The notes beneath the pieces are model-generated. The model saw only the letters and a list, made by a program, of their open reading frames with translations, had not been told where the DNA came from and did no database searches. From positions 1 to 64,000 of the forward strand of contig NZ_MBSO01000011.1 of the NCBI RefSeq assembly GCF_001695835.1: DNA of 64,000 nt. The letters run 5' to 3'. Numbering within the stretch: position 1 is the first letter of the stretch; the number at the start of each line of letters is the position of its first letter. This document shows, in pieces, positions 37,237-47,222 of the stretch. The position numbers and the translations under genes were made by a program. The stretch comes from Ensifer sp. LC11 (GTDB taxonomy: Bacteria > Pseudomonadota > Alphaproteobacteria > Rhizobiales > Rhizobiaceae).

Positions 37237-37626
37237 CTATTCCTCTGCCGGCACCGGCTTCGGCTTGCCGTTCTCGTCGAGCGCGACCATGACGAAGATC
37301 GCGTCCGTGACCTTCTCCATGAGATGTGACAGATAGCGTTGCGCCCAGGCTTCGACCTTGAGGGTCATCGAGGTGCGGCCGACCTTGACGACATCGGTAT
37401 AGATGCAGAGCGTGTCGCCGATCTTCACAGGAAGCGCAAAGGCCATTTCCTTGACCGCCGCGGTCACCACGCGGCCGCGGGCGCGCTCGGCGGCGCGGAT
37501 GCCGCAGGAAAGGTCCATCTGTGCCATCACCCAGCCGCCGAAGATATCGCCGGCCGCGTTGGCGTCGCCGGGCATGGCGAGCGTGCGCAAGGTCAGCTCG
37601 CCGGTCGGTTTGGTCTGTGAGGTCAT
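37237..37626 (-). CDS. YciA-like acyl-CoA thioesterase
   Basis: The 129-residue hotdog-fold enzyme has the catalytic Asp in MPGDANAAGDIFGGWVMAQMD (two Asp candidates at 20 and 26) and the CoA-binding tract with VVTAAVKEMAFALPVKIGD. YciA-type enzymes hydrolyse short and medium acyl-CoAs as hexamers in the cytoplasm. The length is right for the family. It is the first gene of a two-gene unit with the membrane protein that follows. Confidence 0.9.
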   Translation of the reverse strand: MTSQTKPTGELTLRTLAMPGDANAAGDIFGGWVMAQMDLSCGIRAAERARGRVVTAAVKEMAFALPVKIGDTLCIYTDVVKVGRTSMTLKVEAWAQRYLSHLMEKVTDAIFVMVALDENGKPKPVPAEE

Positions 37627-37902
37627 GCCACCTGTCTCCCTGTTCGATGAAAGGTGTAACCCGAGCCCGCTTGCAGAGGGAAGACCTGCCGCCGCACAAA
37701 TGCGGGGGCAGTGTCCTGTCGTGCCGGCTCGTTAGACTTTCGCAAGGGGTGGATGAGAAATGTCAAATTTAGGGATCGGTTGTTAGGACCTTTGCAAAGA
37801 CCTCACCCTAACCTGCAGGCTCCTGGAGTGCCTGTGGATCATGCCGCGGCAGCCAGGTTTTCGGGGCGGCGCCGACAAGCGCCGGAGGGCAGGGGAACGG
37901 CA

Positions 37903-39717
37903 ATGAAGAAATTCAGGATCTCGGCGCGTCTCTACGCGCTGGTGGCATTTGCGCTTTTGACCATGGCAGCGGCGCTGACCTTCGGTCTTTTCCAGGCGCA
38001 GGATAAGCTCGTCGGCGAACGCAAGGCGATGCTTTCGGCAATGAACGAGAACGCGGTTGCGGTGTTCGATGCCTATCACAAGCTGGAGGTGGCCGGTACG
38101 CTTTCGCGCGAAGAGGCGCAGAAGCGCTCGCTCGATGCGATCAAGGCGATGCGCTACCAGGGCAGCGGCTATTTCTGGATCAACGACATGCATCCGACCA
38201 TGGTGATGCATCCGATCAAGCCGGAGCTCGACGGCAAGGATCTCACCGAAAACAAGGATCCAAACGGCAAGCAGCTCTTCGTAGAGTTCGTAAAGACTGT
38301 CGAAAAAAGCGGCCAGGGCTTCGTCGATTACTATTGGCCGAAGCCGGGCGCGGATGCTCCGGTGCTGAAATACTCCCACGTTGCGGGCTTCAAGCCCTGG
38401 GGCTGGGTCGTCGGCACCGGCGTTTATGCCGACGATCTGGCGGCGATGTTCCGCGAGCGCGCCTGGCAGGTGGCTGGCATTCTTGCCGCTGCCGCGCTTG
38501 CGATCCTGCTGGCGGCACTGGCGATCGTGCGCAGCGTGGTGAAGCCGGTCGAGAAGCTGAAGGCGTCGATGCGGGCGATCGCGGATGAGGATCTCTCTTC
38601 AGAGGTGCCGGAAACCGACCGCGGCGACGAGATCGGCCAGATGGCAAAGGTGCTGGTGGTGCTGCGCGATTCCGTTCGCGAGCGAGTGGAACTGCGTTCG
38701 CGCGAAGCCGATCAGCAGGAACGCCTGAATTCCGAGCGGCGCGGCAACGAACAGCGCCAGCGCGCCACCGCCGAAGCGCAAGCCGAGGCGATGGAGACCG
38801 TCGGCGCTGCGCTCGAGCTTCTGGCAAGCGGAGACTTGACGGCAGAGATCGGCCATATCGCACCGGAATACGGCAAGCTCAGACAGGACTTCAACACAGC
38901 CGTTGCCGCCCTTCGCGATGTTATCGGCTCGATATCGCACTCGACCGAAATCGTCACCGCCAGCGCGGGGGACATTTCCGAAGCGGCAAACAATCTCTCC
39001 CGCCGCACGGAACAACAGGCGGCGGCCCTCGAAGAGACGGCGGCGGCCCTTGACGAGATTACCTCGACGGTCCGCCACGCCTCGGAGCGGGCGAACGAAG
39101 CGCGGGAGATGGTCAACGAGACCAAGACAAGCGCTGCCAAGTCCGGCGGCATCGTCCGCAATGCCATCGACGCCATGGGCCGGATCGAGAGTTCCTCCGG
39201 CCGGATCGGCCAGATCATCGGGGTGATCGACGAGATCGCCTTCCAGACGAACCTCCTGGCGCTCAACGCGGGCGTCGAGGCGGCGCGGGCCGGCGAGGCG
39301 GGACGCGGCTTCGCCGTCGTCGCGCAGGAAGTCCGCGAACTGGCGCAGCGTTCGGCCGGGGCGGCCAAGGAGATCAAGGAACTGATCGGCGCCTCCGTGC
39401 GCGAGGTCGGTGCCGGTGTCCAGCTGGTCCGGTCGACCGGCGAAGCGCTGACGGAGATCGAGGCGCTGGTCAATCGGGTCAACGAGCAGGTGGCTTCGAT
39501 CGCGACCGCCGCGCGCGAGCAGGCGACCGGCCTGCAGGAGGTCAATGTCGCCGTCAACAGCATGGACCAGATGACCCAGCAGAACGCGGCGATGGTGGAG
39601 GAAACCACGGCTGCGAGCCAGACGCTGGCCGTGGAAAGCCGCGAGTTGAAGTCGCTGCTCACGAAGTTCCGGCTGCAGTCCTCAGCATCGCATTCGGCCT
39701 ACGGGCGCGCTGCCTGA
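37903..39717 (+). CDS. Methyl-accepting chemotaxis protein with Cache sensor
   Basis: The 604-residue receptor has two membrane segments (about 12-32 and 190-212) around a single Cache domain with [20 protein letters not shown] and [12 protein letters not shown], typical of organic-acid sensors. HAMP (about 213-270) and a HAMP-like linker follow, and the signalling domain (about 350-590) has the invariant tip [20 protein letters not shown]. No CheR-binding pentapeptide is seen at the C-terminus, which ends [15 protein letters not shown] precedes the ATG at 37903. No che genes are near, so it feeds a core pathway elsewhere. Confidence 0.95.
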   Translation: MKKFRISARLYALVAFALLTMAAALTFGLFQAQDKLVGERKAMLSAMNENAVAVFDAYHKLEVAGTLSREEAQKRSLDAIKAMRYQGSGYFWINDMHPTMVMHPIKPELDGKDLTENKDPNGKQLFVEFVKTVEKSGQGFVDYYWPKPGADAPVLKYSHVAGFKPWGWVVGTGVYADDLAAMFRERAWQVAGILAAAALAILLAALAIVRSVVKPVEKLKASMRAIADEDLSSEVPETDRGDEIGQMAKVLVVLRDSVRERVELRSREADQQERLNSERRGNEQRQRATAEAQAEAMETVGAALELLASGDLTAEIGHIAPEYGKLRQDFNTAVAALRDVIGSISHSTEIVTASAGDISEAANNLSRRTEQQAAALEETAAALDEITSTVRHASERANEAREMVNETKTSAAKSGGIVRNAIDAMGRIESSSGRIGQIIGVIDEIAFQTNLLALNAGVEAARAGEAGRGFAVVAQEVRELAQRSAGAAKEIKELIGASVREVGAGVQLVRSTGEALTEIEALVNRVNEQVASIATAAREQATGLQEVNVAVNSMDQMTQQNAAMVEETTAASQTLAVESRELKSLLTKFRLQSSASHSAYGRAA

Positions 39718-39738
39718 GTCGCCCATCGAGCGTTGAAC

Positions 39739-39767
39739 GAGACCCGCGCGGCAACTGCGCGGGTCTC
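39739..39767 (+). terminator. Terminator of the chemoreceptor gene
   Basis: GAGACCCGCGC at 39739-39749 pairs with GCGCGGGTCTC at 39757-39767 around a 7-base loop, followed by TTCGT. It lies 22 bases past the stop. Confidence 0.75.
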
Positions 39768-39932
39768 TTCGTAAGTTAGACACCTTGATGCTGAGCGGGA
39801 GGATCGGACATGTTTTACAATCCCGGGTGGGAACATGGCTGTGCGCGAACCGCCGACAGCGGGATTCTTTGAATTAGACTCTTCGTAAAGTTGTGGCACA
39901 CTCTCTCTGGTGAAAAACGAAGAGGGGCAGCC

Positions 39933-40223
39933 GTGGATACCATTGCAACACTGGTAAGCAACGCACAAACGCCCACCGGCGGTGTGTTTGTACTTTCAGC
40001 CATCATTCTGTTCGGATTTTTGATTATCGCTCCGAAAGTTACCGCTGACAGCCCGTTCGCACCCTATGTGCTGCCGCTGCTGGGTATTATGATCGTCGTC
40101 CCAGCCACAATGTTTTTAGGCGTTACAAAAGTCATCGAATCAGACGCCGTTGCGGCCGTCATTGGCGCTGTAGTGGCCTACATTTTTACGCGCGCGCAGA
40201 CCACACCTGGGGCCAAACCCTAA
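39933..40223 (+). CDS. Small two- or three-span membrane protein of unknown function
   Basis: The 96-residue product has membrane segments at about 19-37 (VFVLSAIILFGFLIIAPKV), 46-66 and 72-86, and a short soluble tail. A GTG at 39933 is the start, with GAGGGGC before it. The base composition is less G/C-rich than nearby genes. No family is recognised. Two short frames with ribosome sites lie upstream, and a terminator follows. Confidence 0.7.
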   Translation: MDTIATLVSNAQTPTGGVFVLSAIILFGFLIIAPKVTADSPFAPYVLPLLGIMIVVPATMFLGVTKVIESDAVAAVIGAVVAYIFTRAQTTPGAKP

Positions 40224-40252
40224 ATACTGGTGTTTCGTGCGCAGTAGTGGAA

Positions 40253-40273
40253 ACCTCCACCTTTGGTGGAGGT
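40253..40273 (+). terminator. Terminator after the small membrane protein gene
   Basis: ACCTCCACC-TTT-GGTGGAGGT is a 9-bp stem 30 bases past the stop, followed by CTCGGCTTTG. There is no long T run. Confidence 0.65.
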
Positions 40274-40466
40274 CTCGGCTTTGCGGTGATGGCCGCGAGT
40301 TGCAATCTCACCGCAACGTTCATTCCAGATGCTTCTCCATCGGTTCCAGCGCAGGGCGGAATTCTCCGTCTTGACCTTACCGCGACTGGAGATAGATACG
40401 CGAGAAGCGGGAGGTATTTTGCGGGGCGTCGCTCCGGTTGCCGACCGCGCTCCAGAGGGGACATCC

Positions 40467-41018
40467 ATGGCACTTCTCAAAATTCTTTTGACCCGCCCGG
40501 TCGCCGCGCTGATGCTGGCGCTCGGCTTTCTTTCGGCCTGTACCGTCGTTGTTGATGAGCCGCGTCCGGGGCCGCGGCCGATCCGTCCGCCGGTCTGCAC
40601 GATGGAATACGCGCCGGTTTGCGGCGAGCGCGGCAATCGCATGCGCACCTTCCCGAACTCCTGCCAGGCCCGCGCCGACGGTTTCAGCGTGATCCACCGC
40701 GGCGAATGCCGCCCGGACTATCGCCCGCCGGATCGCGAACCGCAGGCCTGCACCATGGAATACAACCCCGTGTGCGGTCAGCGCGGCCGTCGTACGCAGA
40801 CCTTCTCGAACGCTTGCCAGGCGCGCTCCGAGGGCTTCCAGGTGATCGGCCGGGGCGAATGCCGCCGGGATGACGACCGTCCTTCCGAGGGCCAGTTCTG
40901 CACCCGCGAATACGCGCCGGTCTGCGGCCAGCGCGGCAACCGGATCGAGACCTTCTCGAATTCGTGCGAGGCAGGCGGCGCGGGCTTCCAGATCATCCAT
41001 CGGGGCGAGTGCCGCTAA
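40467..41018 (+). CDS. Lipoprotein with three Kazal-type protease inhibitor domains
   Basis: The 183-residue product has a signal peptide with the lipobox LSAC and then three tandem domains of about 40 residues, each with the pattern C-x-x-E-Y-x-PVCG...TFxNxC...GEC. The core CTMEYAPVCG, CTMEYNPVCG and CTREYAPVCG openings mark them. Kazal domains inhibit serine proteases. Here they would sit at the outer membrane or periplasm, perhaps against host or predator proteases. AGAGGGGA precedes the ATG at 40467, and a longer frame upstream lacks homology. Each domain shows four rather than six Cys, so disulfide pairing may differ from animal forms. Confidence 0.88.
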   Translation: MALLKILLTRPVAALMLALGFLSACTVVVDEPRPGPRPIRPPVCTMEYAPVCGERGNRMRTFPNSCQARADGFSVIHRGECRPDYRPPDREPQACTMEYNPVCGQRGRRTQTFSNACQARSEGFQVIGRGECRRDDDRPSEGQFCTREYAPVCGQRGNRIETFSNSCEAGGAGFQIIHRGECR

Positions 41019-41043
41019 GTTCCTGTAGATCGATGACAAGCTT

Positions 41044-41074
41044 GAAGCCCGTGTCCGACAAGGACGCGGGCTTC
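41044..41074 (+). terminator. Terminator of the Kazal lipoprotein gene
   Basis: GAAGCCCGTGTCC and GGACGCGGGCTTC form a 13-bp stem (one G-T pair), followed by TTCTTTG, 25 bases past the stop. Confidence 0.88.
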
Positions 41075-41316
41075 TTCTTTGCGTGCAGCCGACCGGTTGC
41101 GCCTCGCGGATTATCGCATCTGCAATGCAAGGCTTCATTTACCGTATTTGAATAAAATACCTGAAAAGTCAGGCCTTTTGCACGGGGTGCCCGGTTTGCG
41201 ACACAGGCCGAAGGCAGCTTTGATGCGACTACGGCGGTGTGCGCCAGAAACGGCGCAGGGTGCGGGGCGATGATGGCGGTCTGGCTTGACCGTCTGGAGG
41301 AAGGCACAGTTCGGTT

Positions 41317-42567
41317 ATGGCCTATGTTACTCGTCTCCATCGGCCGCTGACGGCACTCGTCCTCTCGCTGTCGCTCGTTGCCTGCTCGACCGACGACGCG
41401 CTTTCGCCGCCGGGTCGCATCGACGGCGGCGCCCGTGTCGGTTCGATCGGGCCGGTCCCGGTTGATGCCGTGCCGGAAGAGGAGGTGGCCGCCTATCCCG
41501 CCGCCACACAAGCCTCGACCTTTCAGGCCAATCCGGAACATGCCGTTGCGACGCAGCCGCGTCAGCCGGCGCGCCGCGCGCTTCCCATGATCGACAGCGA
41601 CGAAGCCGTTTCCTCCGGCGCCCAGCCGGCCGGCGCCGGTTCAATGCCTGTTCCCGAGGAAGGCGTGAACATGGATGCCATGCTTGGCGTCGATCAGCCC
41701 GTCGTCGGCCTGGCTGAGGAACAGAGCAACGACATTGCCGAGGGCAATGCCAGTCAGCCGGTGGTCGGCGGCATCGGCGAAGAGAATGTGCGCCAGCTTG
41801 GCGGGACCATGGAAACGGCGCCGTCGGAGGCAAATGTCGGCTACGATCCGGATCTGCCGCCGCTCTCGCCTGAGAAGGCTGCGGCCGAAGAGGCGCAACG
41901 CGCCCGGGCCATGGAAGCGCAACGCGTCATGCAACGGGCGCAGGAGCCGCAGCAGGTCGCCTTCCTGCCGCGCCTGCGCAATCCGCTTTCAACCCCTGAC
42001 TATACCGGCGAAATGCCAGGTTCGGAGATTGCCTGCCGCCAGCGGCTGAGGAAACTCGGCGTCGAGTTCCGCGACGTCCCGCGTATCAGCAACGGCCCGT
42101 CATGCGGTATCGACTATCCGATCGAGCTTAGCGGGCTCTCGGGCAATATCGGCGTGCAGCCGGCCGTAAAGCTCAACTGCCAGGTCACCGAAGCTTTTGC
42201 CAAGTGGGTCAAGTACGAGCTCGCCCCATCGTCGCGCTATCGCTACTGGTCGGGCGTCAAGACCATCAAGCCGCTCGGCGGCTATTCCTGCCGCACGATG
42301 AACTCGCGCCGCGGCAACCCGATGTCGGAGCACGCGCGCGGCAATGCTATCGACGTTGGCAAGTTCGTGCTGAAGAACGGCAAGGAAATCGATGTGCGCA
42401 AGAAGGGCTTTTTCGCTTTCCGTGAAAAAGGGCTCTTGAAGGCGGTTCGCACAGACAGCTGCAAGTATTTCAACACGGTGCTCGGTCCCGGAAGCGATCC
42501 GTTCCACAAGGATCATTTTCACTTCGATCTGAGGACCCGCAAGACCGGCTATCGCCACTGCGATTAG
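41317..42567 (+). CDS. Extensin-like C-terminal domain lipoprotein
   Basis: The 416-residue protein has a lipobox-type signal (SLSLVACS), about 200 residues of low-complexity, Pro/Ala/Glu-rich sequence, and the extensin-like domain (about 225-416). Family landmarks include CRQRLRKLGVEFRD, GCGIDYPIEL-like CGIDYPIELSG, CRTMNSRRGNPMSEHARGN and DPFHKDHFHFDLRTR. The His/Asp set resembles the zinc site of LAS-type peptidoglycan peptidases. A role in wall turnover or host contact is inferred. It is a single-gene unit. Confidence 0.88.
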   Translation: MAYVTRLHRPLTALVLSLSLVACSTDDALSPPGRIDGGARVGSIGPVPVDAVPEEEVAAYPAATQASTFQANPEHAVATQPRQPARRALPMIDSDEAVSSGAQPAGAGSMPVPEEGVNMDAMLGVDQPVVGLAEEQSNDIAEGNASQPVVGGIGEENVRQLGGTMETAPSEANVGYDPDLPPLSPEKAAAEEAQRARAMEAQRVMQRAQEPQQVAFLPRLRNPLSTPDYTGEMPGSEIACRQRLRKLGVEFRDVPRISNGPSCGIDYPIELSGLSGNIGVQPAVKLNCQVTEAFAKWVKYELAPSSRYRYWSGVKTIKPLGGYSCRTMNSRRGNPMSEHARGNAIDVGKFVLKNGKEIDVRKKGFFAFREKGLLKAVRTDSCKYFNTVLGPGSDPFHKDHFHFDLRTRKTGYRHCD

Positions 42568-42631
42568 CCGATCGCCCTCTGGTTCGGCGGCGAGATTCGG
42601 CTGCCGGCTACGAAAATCCGCAAGCCGGCAA

Positions 42632-42780
42632 AAAAAGAGGCCGGCGGGGAGGCCGGCCCAACAACCGGAGCAAAAGGGGGAGGCTCCGGTGTGCAAATCA
42701 CGAGCGCAAATCAAAGGGCGATGTTGCGGCCCGCGCGATGCAAATTGCTCGATGAGCATCACGGTTTCGTGACAGCGACA
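42632..42780 (-). ncRNA. Candidate small RNA with C-rich anti-Shine-Dalgarno loops
   Basis: Read on the minus strand, two adjacent hairpins appear: ACCGGAGC-CTCCCCCTTTT-GCTCCGGT (42663-42689) and GGCCGGC-CTCCCC-GCCGGCC (42639-42658), the latter followed by TCTTTTTTT. Each loop exposes CUCCCC, complementary to ribosome binding sites, as in rhizobial anti-SD sRNAs such as the alpha-r14 (cuckoo) family. No minus-strand gene ends here, so the terminator has no other evident purpose. The 5' end is not determined; 42780 is a guess. The rest of the 42568-43219 gap shows no gene. Confidence 0.45.
42639..42658 (-). terminator. Minus-strand intrinsic terminator
   Basis: GGCCGGC and GCCGGCC flank a six-base loop, and on the minus strand TCTTTTTTT follows directly. 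It is stronger on the minus strand than on the plus strand. Confidence 0.8.
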
Positions 42781-43106
42781 CGGAATTGCTGAGCTGCTGC
42801 GCAGAAATGCTTTGCCGGCTCCATAAAATAGGCGGCGCCTCAGGCGCCGTTGCCCAGCCGGGCCTCAAGTCCGGCGTTCGAGGCTTGGTTGTTTCGGCCC
42901 TGCAGAATGGTCTCTGCCAAAGACCGATACTATACCCTAGGTTTTACTCTTCGCCTGATCGTTCCGGGCGGTTGCCCCAAATATGGCGTTTTCGCATCTC
43001 CCGCGGCCAAGTTGTAACTAGCTGAATTTCCTATATGATTCTTCGCATGAGCGACGATGCCCCGCCGCCGGGATCGGGTTCATACCTCCAGTTTCATCTG
43101 GTTTAA

Positions 43107-43146
43107 TAATAAGTATTACGATATTATATTATCTTATATAACAATC
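43107..43146. promoter_or_regulatory. A/T-rich operator-like region before the BigR-like gene
   Basis: About 40 bases (AATAATAAGTATTACGATAT and on through TTATATTATCTTATATAA) are almost free of G/C in a G/C-rich genome. The known BigR operator is similarly A/T-rich with overlapping dyads, including a perfect TTATATAA. The site lies about 75 bases before the regulator start. Confidence 0.5.
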
Positions 43147-43219
43147 TTGGATGGTATCAGTTCGGCCACCACAAGCATTGGGGGCTCTACTCACTCCTTG
43201 ATAGGGGCAGGAGGACGGA

Positions 43220-43552
43220 ATGGGAACTGTCATGCAATTTCCGGGCGTGCGTGCCGATATGGCGGTGCACGCAGCAGAGGTTTCGAAAGTTTTGAGAACG
43301 CTCGCCAATCGCAACCGGCTGTTGATCGTCAGCGCGCTTTTGGAAGGCGAGCACTCGGTGGCGGCGCTGGAAGAGACACTGAGCATTCGCCAGCCGACGC
43401 TTTCGCAACAATTGACGGTCCTGCGCGATGCCGGCATTGTCTCGACCCGTCGGCAGGCCAAGCAGGTTTTCTATCGGCTCAGCCACGACAAAGTCGCGCG
43501 TCTTGTCGGCGCGGTCTACCAGATCTTCTGTCGGGATGGTTCAAAAGCATGA
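43220..43552 (+). CDS. ArsR-family regulator, BigR-like
   Basis: The 110-residue winged-helix protein matches BigR/SqrR-type ArsR repressors, which respond to sulfide or persulfide: AAEVSKVLRTLANRNRLLIV, then LSIRQPTLSQQLTVLRDAGIV in the recognition helix. BigR senses through two Cys; here Cys104 (YQIFCRDG) is kept but the first is Ser38 (RLLIVSALLEGE). AGGAGG precedes the ATG. The stop overlaps the next gene (ATGA), so it is in one operon with two sulfur transporters. Because of the missing Cys, a redox switch by disulfide or polysulfide bridge is doubtful. Confidence 0.88.
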   Translation: MGTVMQFPGVRADMAVHAAEVSKVLRTLANRNRLLIVSALLEGEHSVAALEETLSIRQPTLSQQLTVLRDAGIVSTRRQAKQVFYRLSHDKVARLVGAVYQIFCRDGSKA

Positions 43553-43956
43553 GTGAATACGGGAATGCGTTGGCTGGCGGCCTGTTGATCGGCCTCTCGG
43601 CGGCAATCCTGATGGTGGCGAACGGTCGCGTCGCCGGGGTCAGCGGCATTGCAGGGCGCTTGTTGCAGGGCATTCAGATTTCGTCGGGCGCATTGTTCGT
43701 TCTGGGGCTGATGGCCGGACCGGTGTTGTATCGCCTCATATTCGATGCCTGGCCGTCCGTGACGGTGACCTCCTCCTGGCCGCTGCTTGTGACCGGAGGC
43801 CTGCTGGTCGGCTTCGGGTCACGCCTGGGTTCCGGGTGCACCAGCGGCCACGGCGTCGTCGGACTTGCGCGGCTTTCGCACCGTTCGATAGCCGCGGTTG
43901 CCACCTTCATGGCAGCGGCAATCCTTACGGTCTTTGTTGCGGGTTTCTTCGGATGA
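43549..43956 (+). CDS. YeeE/YedE-family sulfur transporter, first half
   Basis: The 135-residue membrane protein has four membrane segments and the conserved Cys motif GSRLGSGCTSGHGVVGLARLS of YeeE/YedE (DUF395) proteins, which pass thiosulfate or related sulfur species. It is half the size of the full transporter and pairs with the next gene, with which it overlaps by four bases, as PmpA/PmpB do. In related bigR operons a beta-lactamase-like persulfide dioxygenase gene is also present; none is seen here. Confidence 0.9.
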   Translation: MSEYGNALAGGLLIGLSAAILMVANGRVAGVSGIAGRLLQGIQISSGALFVLGLMAGPVLYRLIFDAWPSVTVTSSWPLLVTGGLLVGFGSRLGSGCTSGHGVVGLARLSHRSIAAVATFMAAAILTVFVAGFFG

Positions 43957-44435
43957 ACAGCGCTGTGTTCCGCCTTGCCGCGACCCTCGTTTCCGGCGTC
44001 GTCTTCGGGTTTGGCCTTTCGCTTTCCGGCATGCTCGATCCCGCCCGCGTGCGGGCCTTTCTCGATATCACCGGCAACTGGAACCCGAGTCTCGCCTTCG
44101 TGCTCGCAGGCGCAGTCTCGGTGTCTGCGCTTGGCGTCGTCGTCAGCCGCCGGCTCATGCGTCCGCTGTTCGACGCGAGCTTTCATCTGCCGTCCAACCG
44201 CGCGATCGACGGACGGCTGATTGCCGGTTCAGCGACCTTCGGCGTCGGCTGGGGACTGGTCGGGCTTTGCCCAGGACCGGCGCTCGCGTCGTTGTCACTT
44301 GGCCTTCCGGCAACGATCCTGTTCGTGGCCGCGATGATCGTCGGGATGCTCGCTCATGACCGCTTGGTCGAGCGGAAATCCGCCGGGCCTGTCGGAGATG
44401 CGGGCACGGAGGCCCGCATGTCGCTGCCGCATTGA
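43953..44435 (+). CDS. YeeE/YedE-family sulfur transporter, second half
   Basis: The 160-residue protein carries four membrane segments, FGFGLSLSGMLDPARVRAFL near the start, and the second conserved Cys in GVGWGLVGLCPGPALASLS. With the preceding half it would make a complete sulfur channel in the inner membrane. The ATG overlaps the previous stop by four bases. It ends the bigR operon. Confidence 0.9.
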   Translation: MNSAVFRLAATLVSGVVFGFGLSLSGMLDPARVRAFLDITGNWNPSLAFVLAGAVSVSALGVVVSRRLMRPLFDASFHLPSNRAIDGRLIAGSATFGVGWGLVGLCPGPALASLSLGLPATILFVAAMIVGMLAHDRLVERKSAGPVGDAGTEARMSLPH

Positions 44436-44540
44436 CGAAGCGTCACCTTGTTTTTTCGATCCGGCAGGCTGCAAATCGTGATGAATCGTCCCATATAGGC
44501 GGGACCTGCCGACTTCGCACCCTTCCCGGATCCGTTTTTT

Positions 44541-45463
<923 letters not shown>

Positions 45464-45467
<4 letters not shown>

Positions 45468-46225
45468 ACATCGAAGCGATCAAGTCGATCTATTTCTTCG
45501 AGATGGCGCGCACCCGCCGCACGCTGTTGCAGAGCGTGGTGTCGCCGGTCATCTCCACCTCGCTCTATTTCATCGTCTTTGGCGCGGCGATCGGCGGGCG
45601 CATCCAGGAGATCGACGGCGTTTCCTACGGTGCCTTCATCACGCCGGGGCTGATGATGCTGACGCTGTTGACGCAATGCATCGGTAACGGCTCCTTCGGT
45701 ATCTACTTCCCGAAATTCACCGGCACGATCTATGAAGTTCTGTCTTCGCCGGTTTCCATGGTGGAGATCGTGCTCGGCTATGTCGGCGCGGCGGCGACCA
45801 AGGGGCTGATGATCGGCACGATCATCCTTCTGACGGCCTCGCTCTTCGTCGATCTGACGATCGCCCATCCGCTCGTCATGGTCTTCTTCTTCGTGCTGAC
45901 GGCCATCTCCTTCAGTCTGTTCGGCTTCATCATCGGCATCTGGGCCAAGGATTTCGAGCAGCTGAACCTGATTCCGATGCTGGTGATCCCGCCGCTCGTC
46001 TTCCTCGGCGGCAGCTTCTATTCGGTCAAGATGCTGCCGCCTTTCTGGGAGGCGGTGAGCCACTTCAACCCGGTGCTTTACCTGATCAGCGGTTTCCGTT
46101 GGAGCTTCTTCGAGGTCTCGGACGTCAACCCGGTCTTCAGCGCGGTGATCATCCTCGTCTTCCTGGCGATCTGCATGTCGGTGCTGGCCTGGATCTTCCG
46201 CACGGGATATCGGCTCAGAAACTGA
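45464..46225 (+). CDS. ABC-2 type exporter permease
   Basis: The 253-residue membrane protein has six membrane segments and the ABC-2 signature region [20 protein letters not shown] followed by [23 protein letters not shown]. It matches YadH-type permeases and forms the exporter with the ATPase encoded just before it. Confidence 0.93.
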
Positions 46226-46266
46226 CCGCGGATGTGGCGAGGGCCCTTTGGCCCGCGCAGGACGGA

Positions 46267-46968
46267 TCAGTCGCGCAGGCGTAGCTCGTCGGTGCGCATC
46301 TGCAGCATATCGAGGGTGGCGAGGAAGCTCATGCCGAGCAGGCTCTGGTCGAGCTTGCCCTTGGCGGCAACCGTCGCGCCGATGTTGCGGCGGGTGATCG
46401 GGCCGATGGAGATCTCCTGCAGCATCACGGGTGCAGCCTGCGCCCGGCCGTTTGCAGTCATGACCGTGAGGATATAGTCGAGGTTTGCCGGATCGAGGCC
46501 GACCTTTTCGGCGTCTTCGTAGGTGAGTGCGATGCTGCTCGCGCCGGTATCGACCAACATGCTGATCTCCTGGCCGTCGACCGTGGCAGTCGTTTCGAAG
46601 TGGCCGTTCAGCATCTTTTGCAGCACCACCTCCTTCCGCCCCTCGCTGTCGGTAATGACTGTCGCGCGGCCGGGAACAAGGCCGGCGAGCAAGCGGTTGC
46701 CAAATCCTTGCAGCTCGAAGCGGTACACATAGGCCGAGATGAGGGCGAGCACGATGAGGAGCCAGATGGCGACCTGACGCAGTCCTTCGCCGAAACGCCT
46801 GCGGCTCTGGAGGATGCCGGCGCCGAGGAGCGTTGCGATGGCGGCAAGCGACACCAACTGACCGAAGTCGTCGTTGGCAAGGCCCATGGTACGGCCGGCA
46901 TCATGATTGATGATCAAGAGAATGAGGCCGATGGCCAGAATAGAGAGCAGTATGGCGAGACGGGTCAT
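46267..46968 (-). CDS. Membrane-anchored retropepsin-like aspartic protease (TIGR02281)
   Basis: The 233-residue protein has three membrane segments (about 3-20, 38-53 and 65-82) and then a retroviral-type protease domain with the active Asp140 in MLVDTGASSIALTYEDA and the SLLGMSFLATLD flap-end region. The family TIGR02281 is widespread in alphaproteobacteria, and a role in processing membrane or envelope proteins is assumed. It overlaps the DUF1289 gene by four bases. Confidence 0.9.
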   Translation of the reverse strand: MTRLAILLSILAIGLILLIINHDAGRTMGLANDDFGQLVSLAAIATLLGAGILQSRRRFGEGLRQVAIWLLIVLALISAYVYRFELQGFGNRLLAGLVPGRATVITDSEGRKEVVLQKMLNGHFETTATVDGQEISMLVDTGASSIALTYEDAEKVGLDPANLDYILTVMTANGRAQAAPVMLQEISIGPITRRNIGATVAAKGKLDQSLLGMSFLATLDMLQMRTDELRLRD

Positions 46969-47186
46969 GCTTGGTCGCGTTCTCTCGCCATGCGGCTACG
47001 GCGGGTTTCGCGCCGGGGCTTGCGTTCGACCGTATCAAGGCGCGCGGGAAGCGCGGTCATGATCGCGCGGCGTTCCGCATCGGTATAGAGCGTCCAGCTA
47101 CCGATTTCATCGCGCGTCCGGCCGCAGCCGAAACAGTAGCCGGTCTTGTCATCGATCGAACAGACGAGAATGCAGGGAGATTCCAT
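46965..47186 (-). CDS. DUF1289 family Cys-rich protein
   Basis: The 73-residue protein has the DUF1289 core MESPCILVCSIDDKTGYCFG followed by CGRTRDEIGSW, with four Cys in a zinc-finger-like C-x3-C...C-x2-C array. The tail is Arg-rich. The family is of unknown role and is often small and linked to redox or RNA genes. It is coupled to the aspartic protease gene by ATGA overlap. Confidence 0.9.
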   Translation of the reverse strand: MESPCILVCSIDDKTGYCFGCGRTRDEIGSWTLYTDAERRAIMTALPARLDTVERKPRRETRRSRMARERDQA

Positions 47187-47222
47187 GGCGTTGCTCTGTT
47201 TTTCCCTGATTATATCGAGCTT

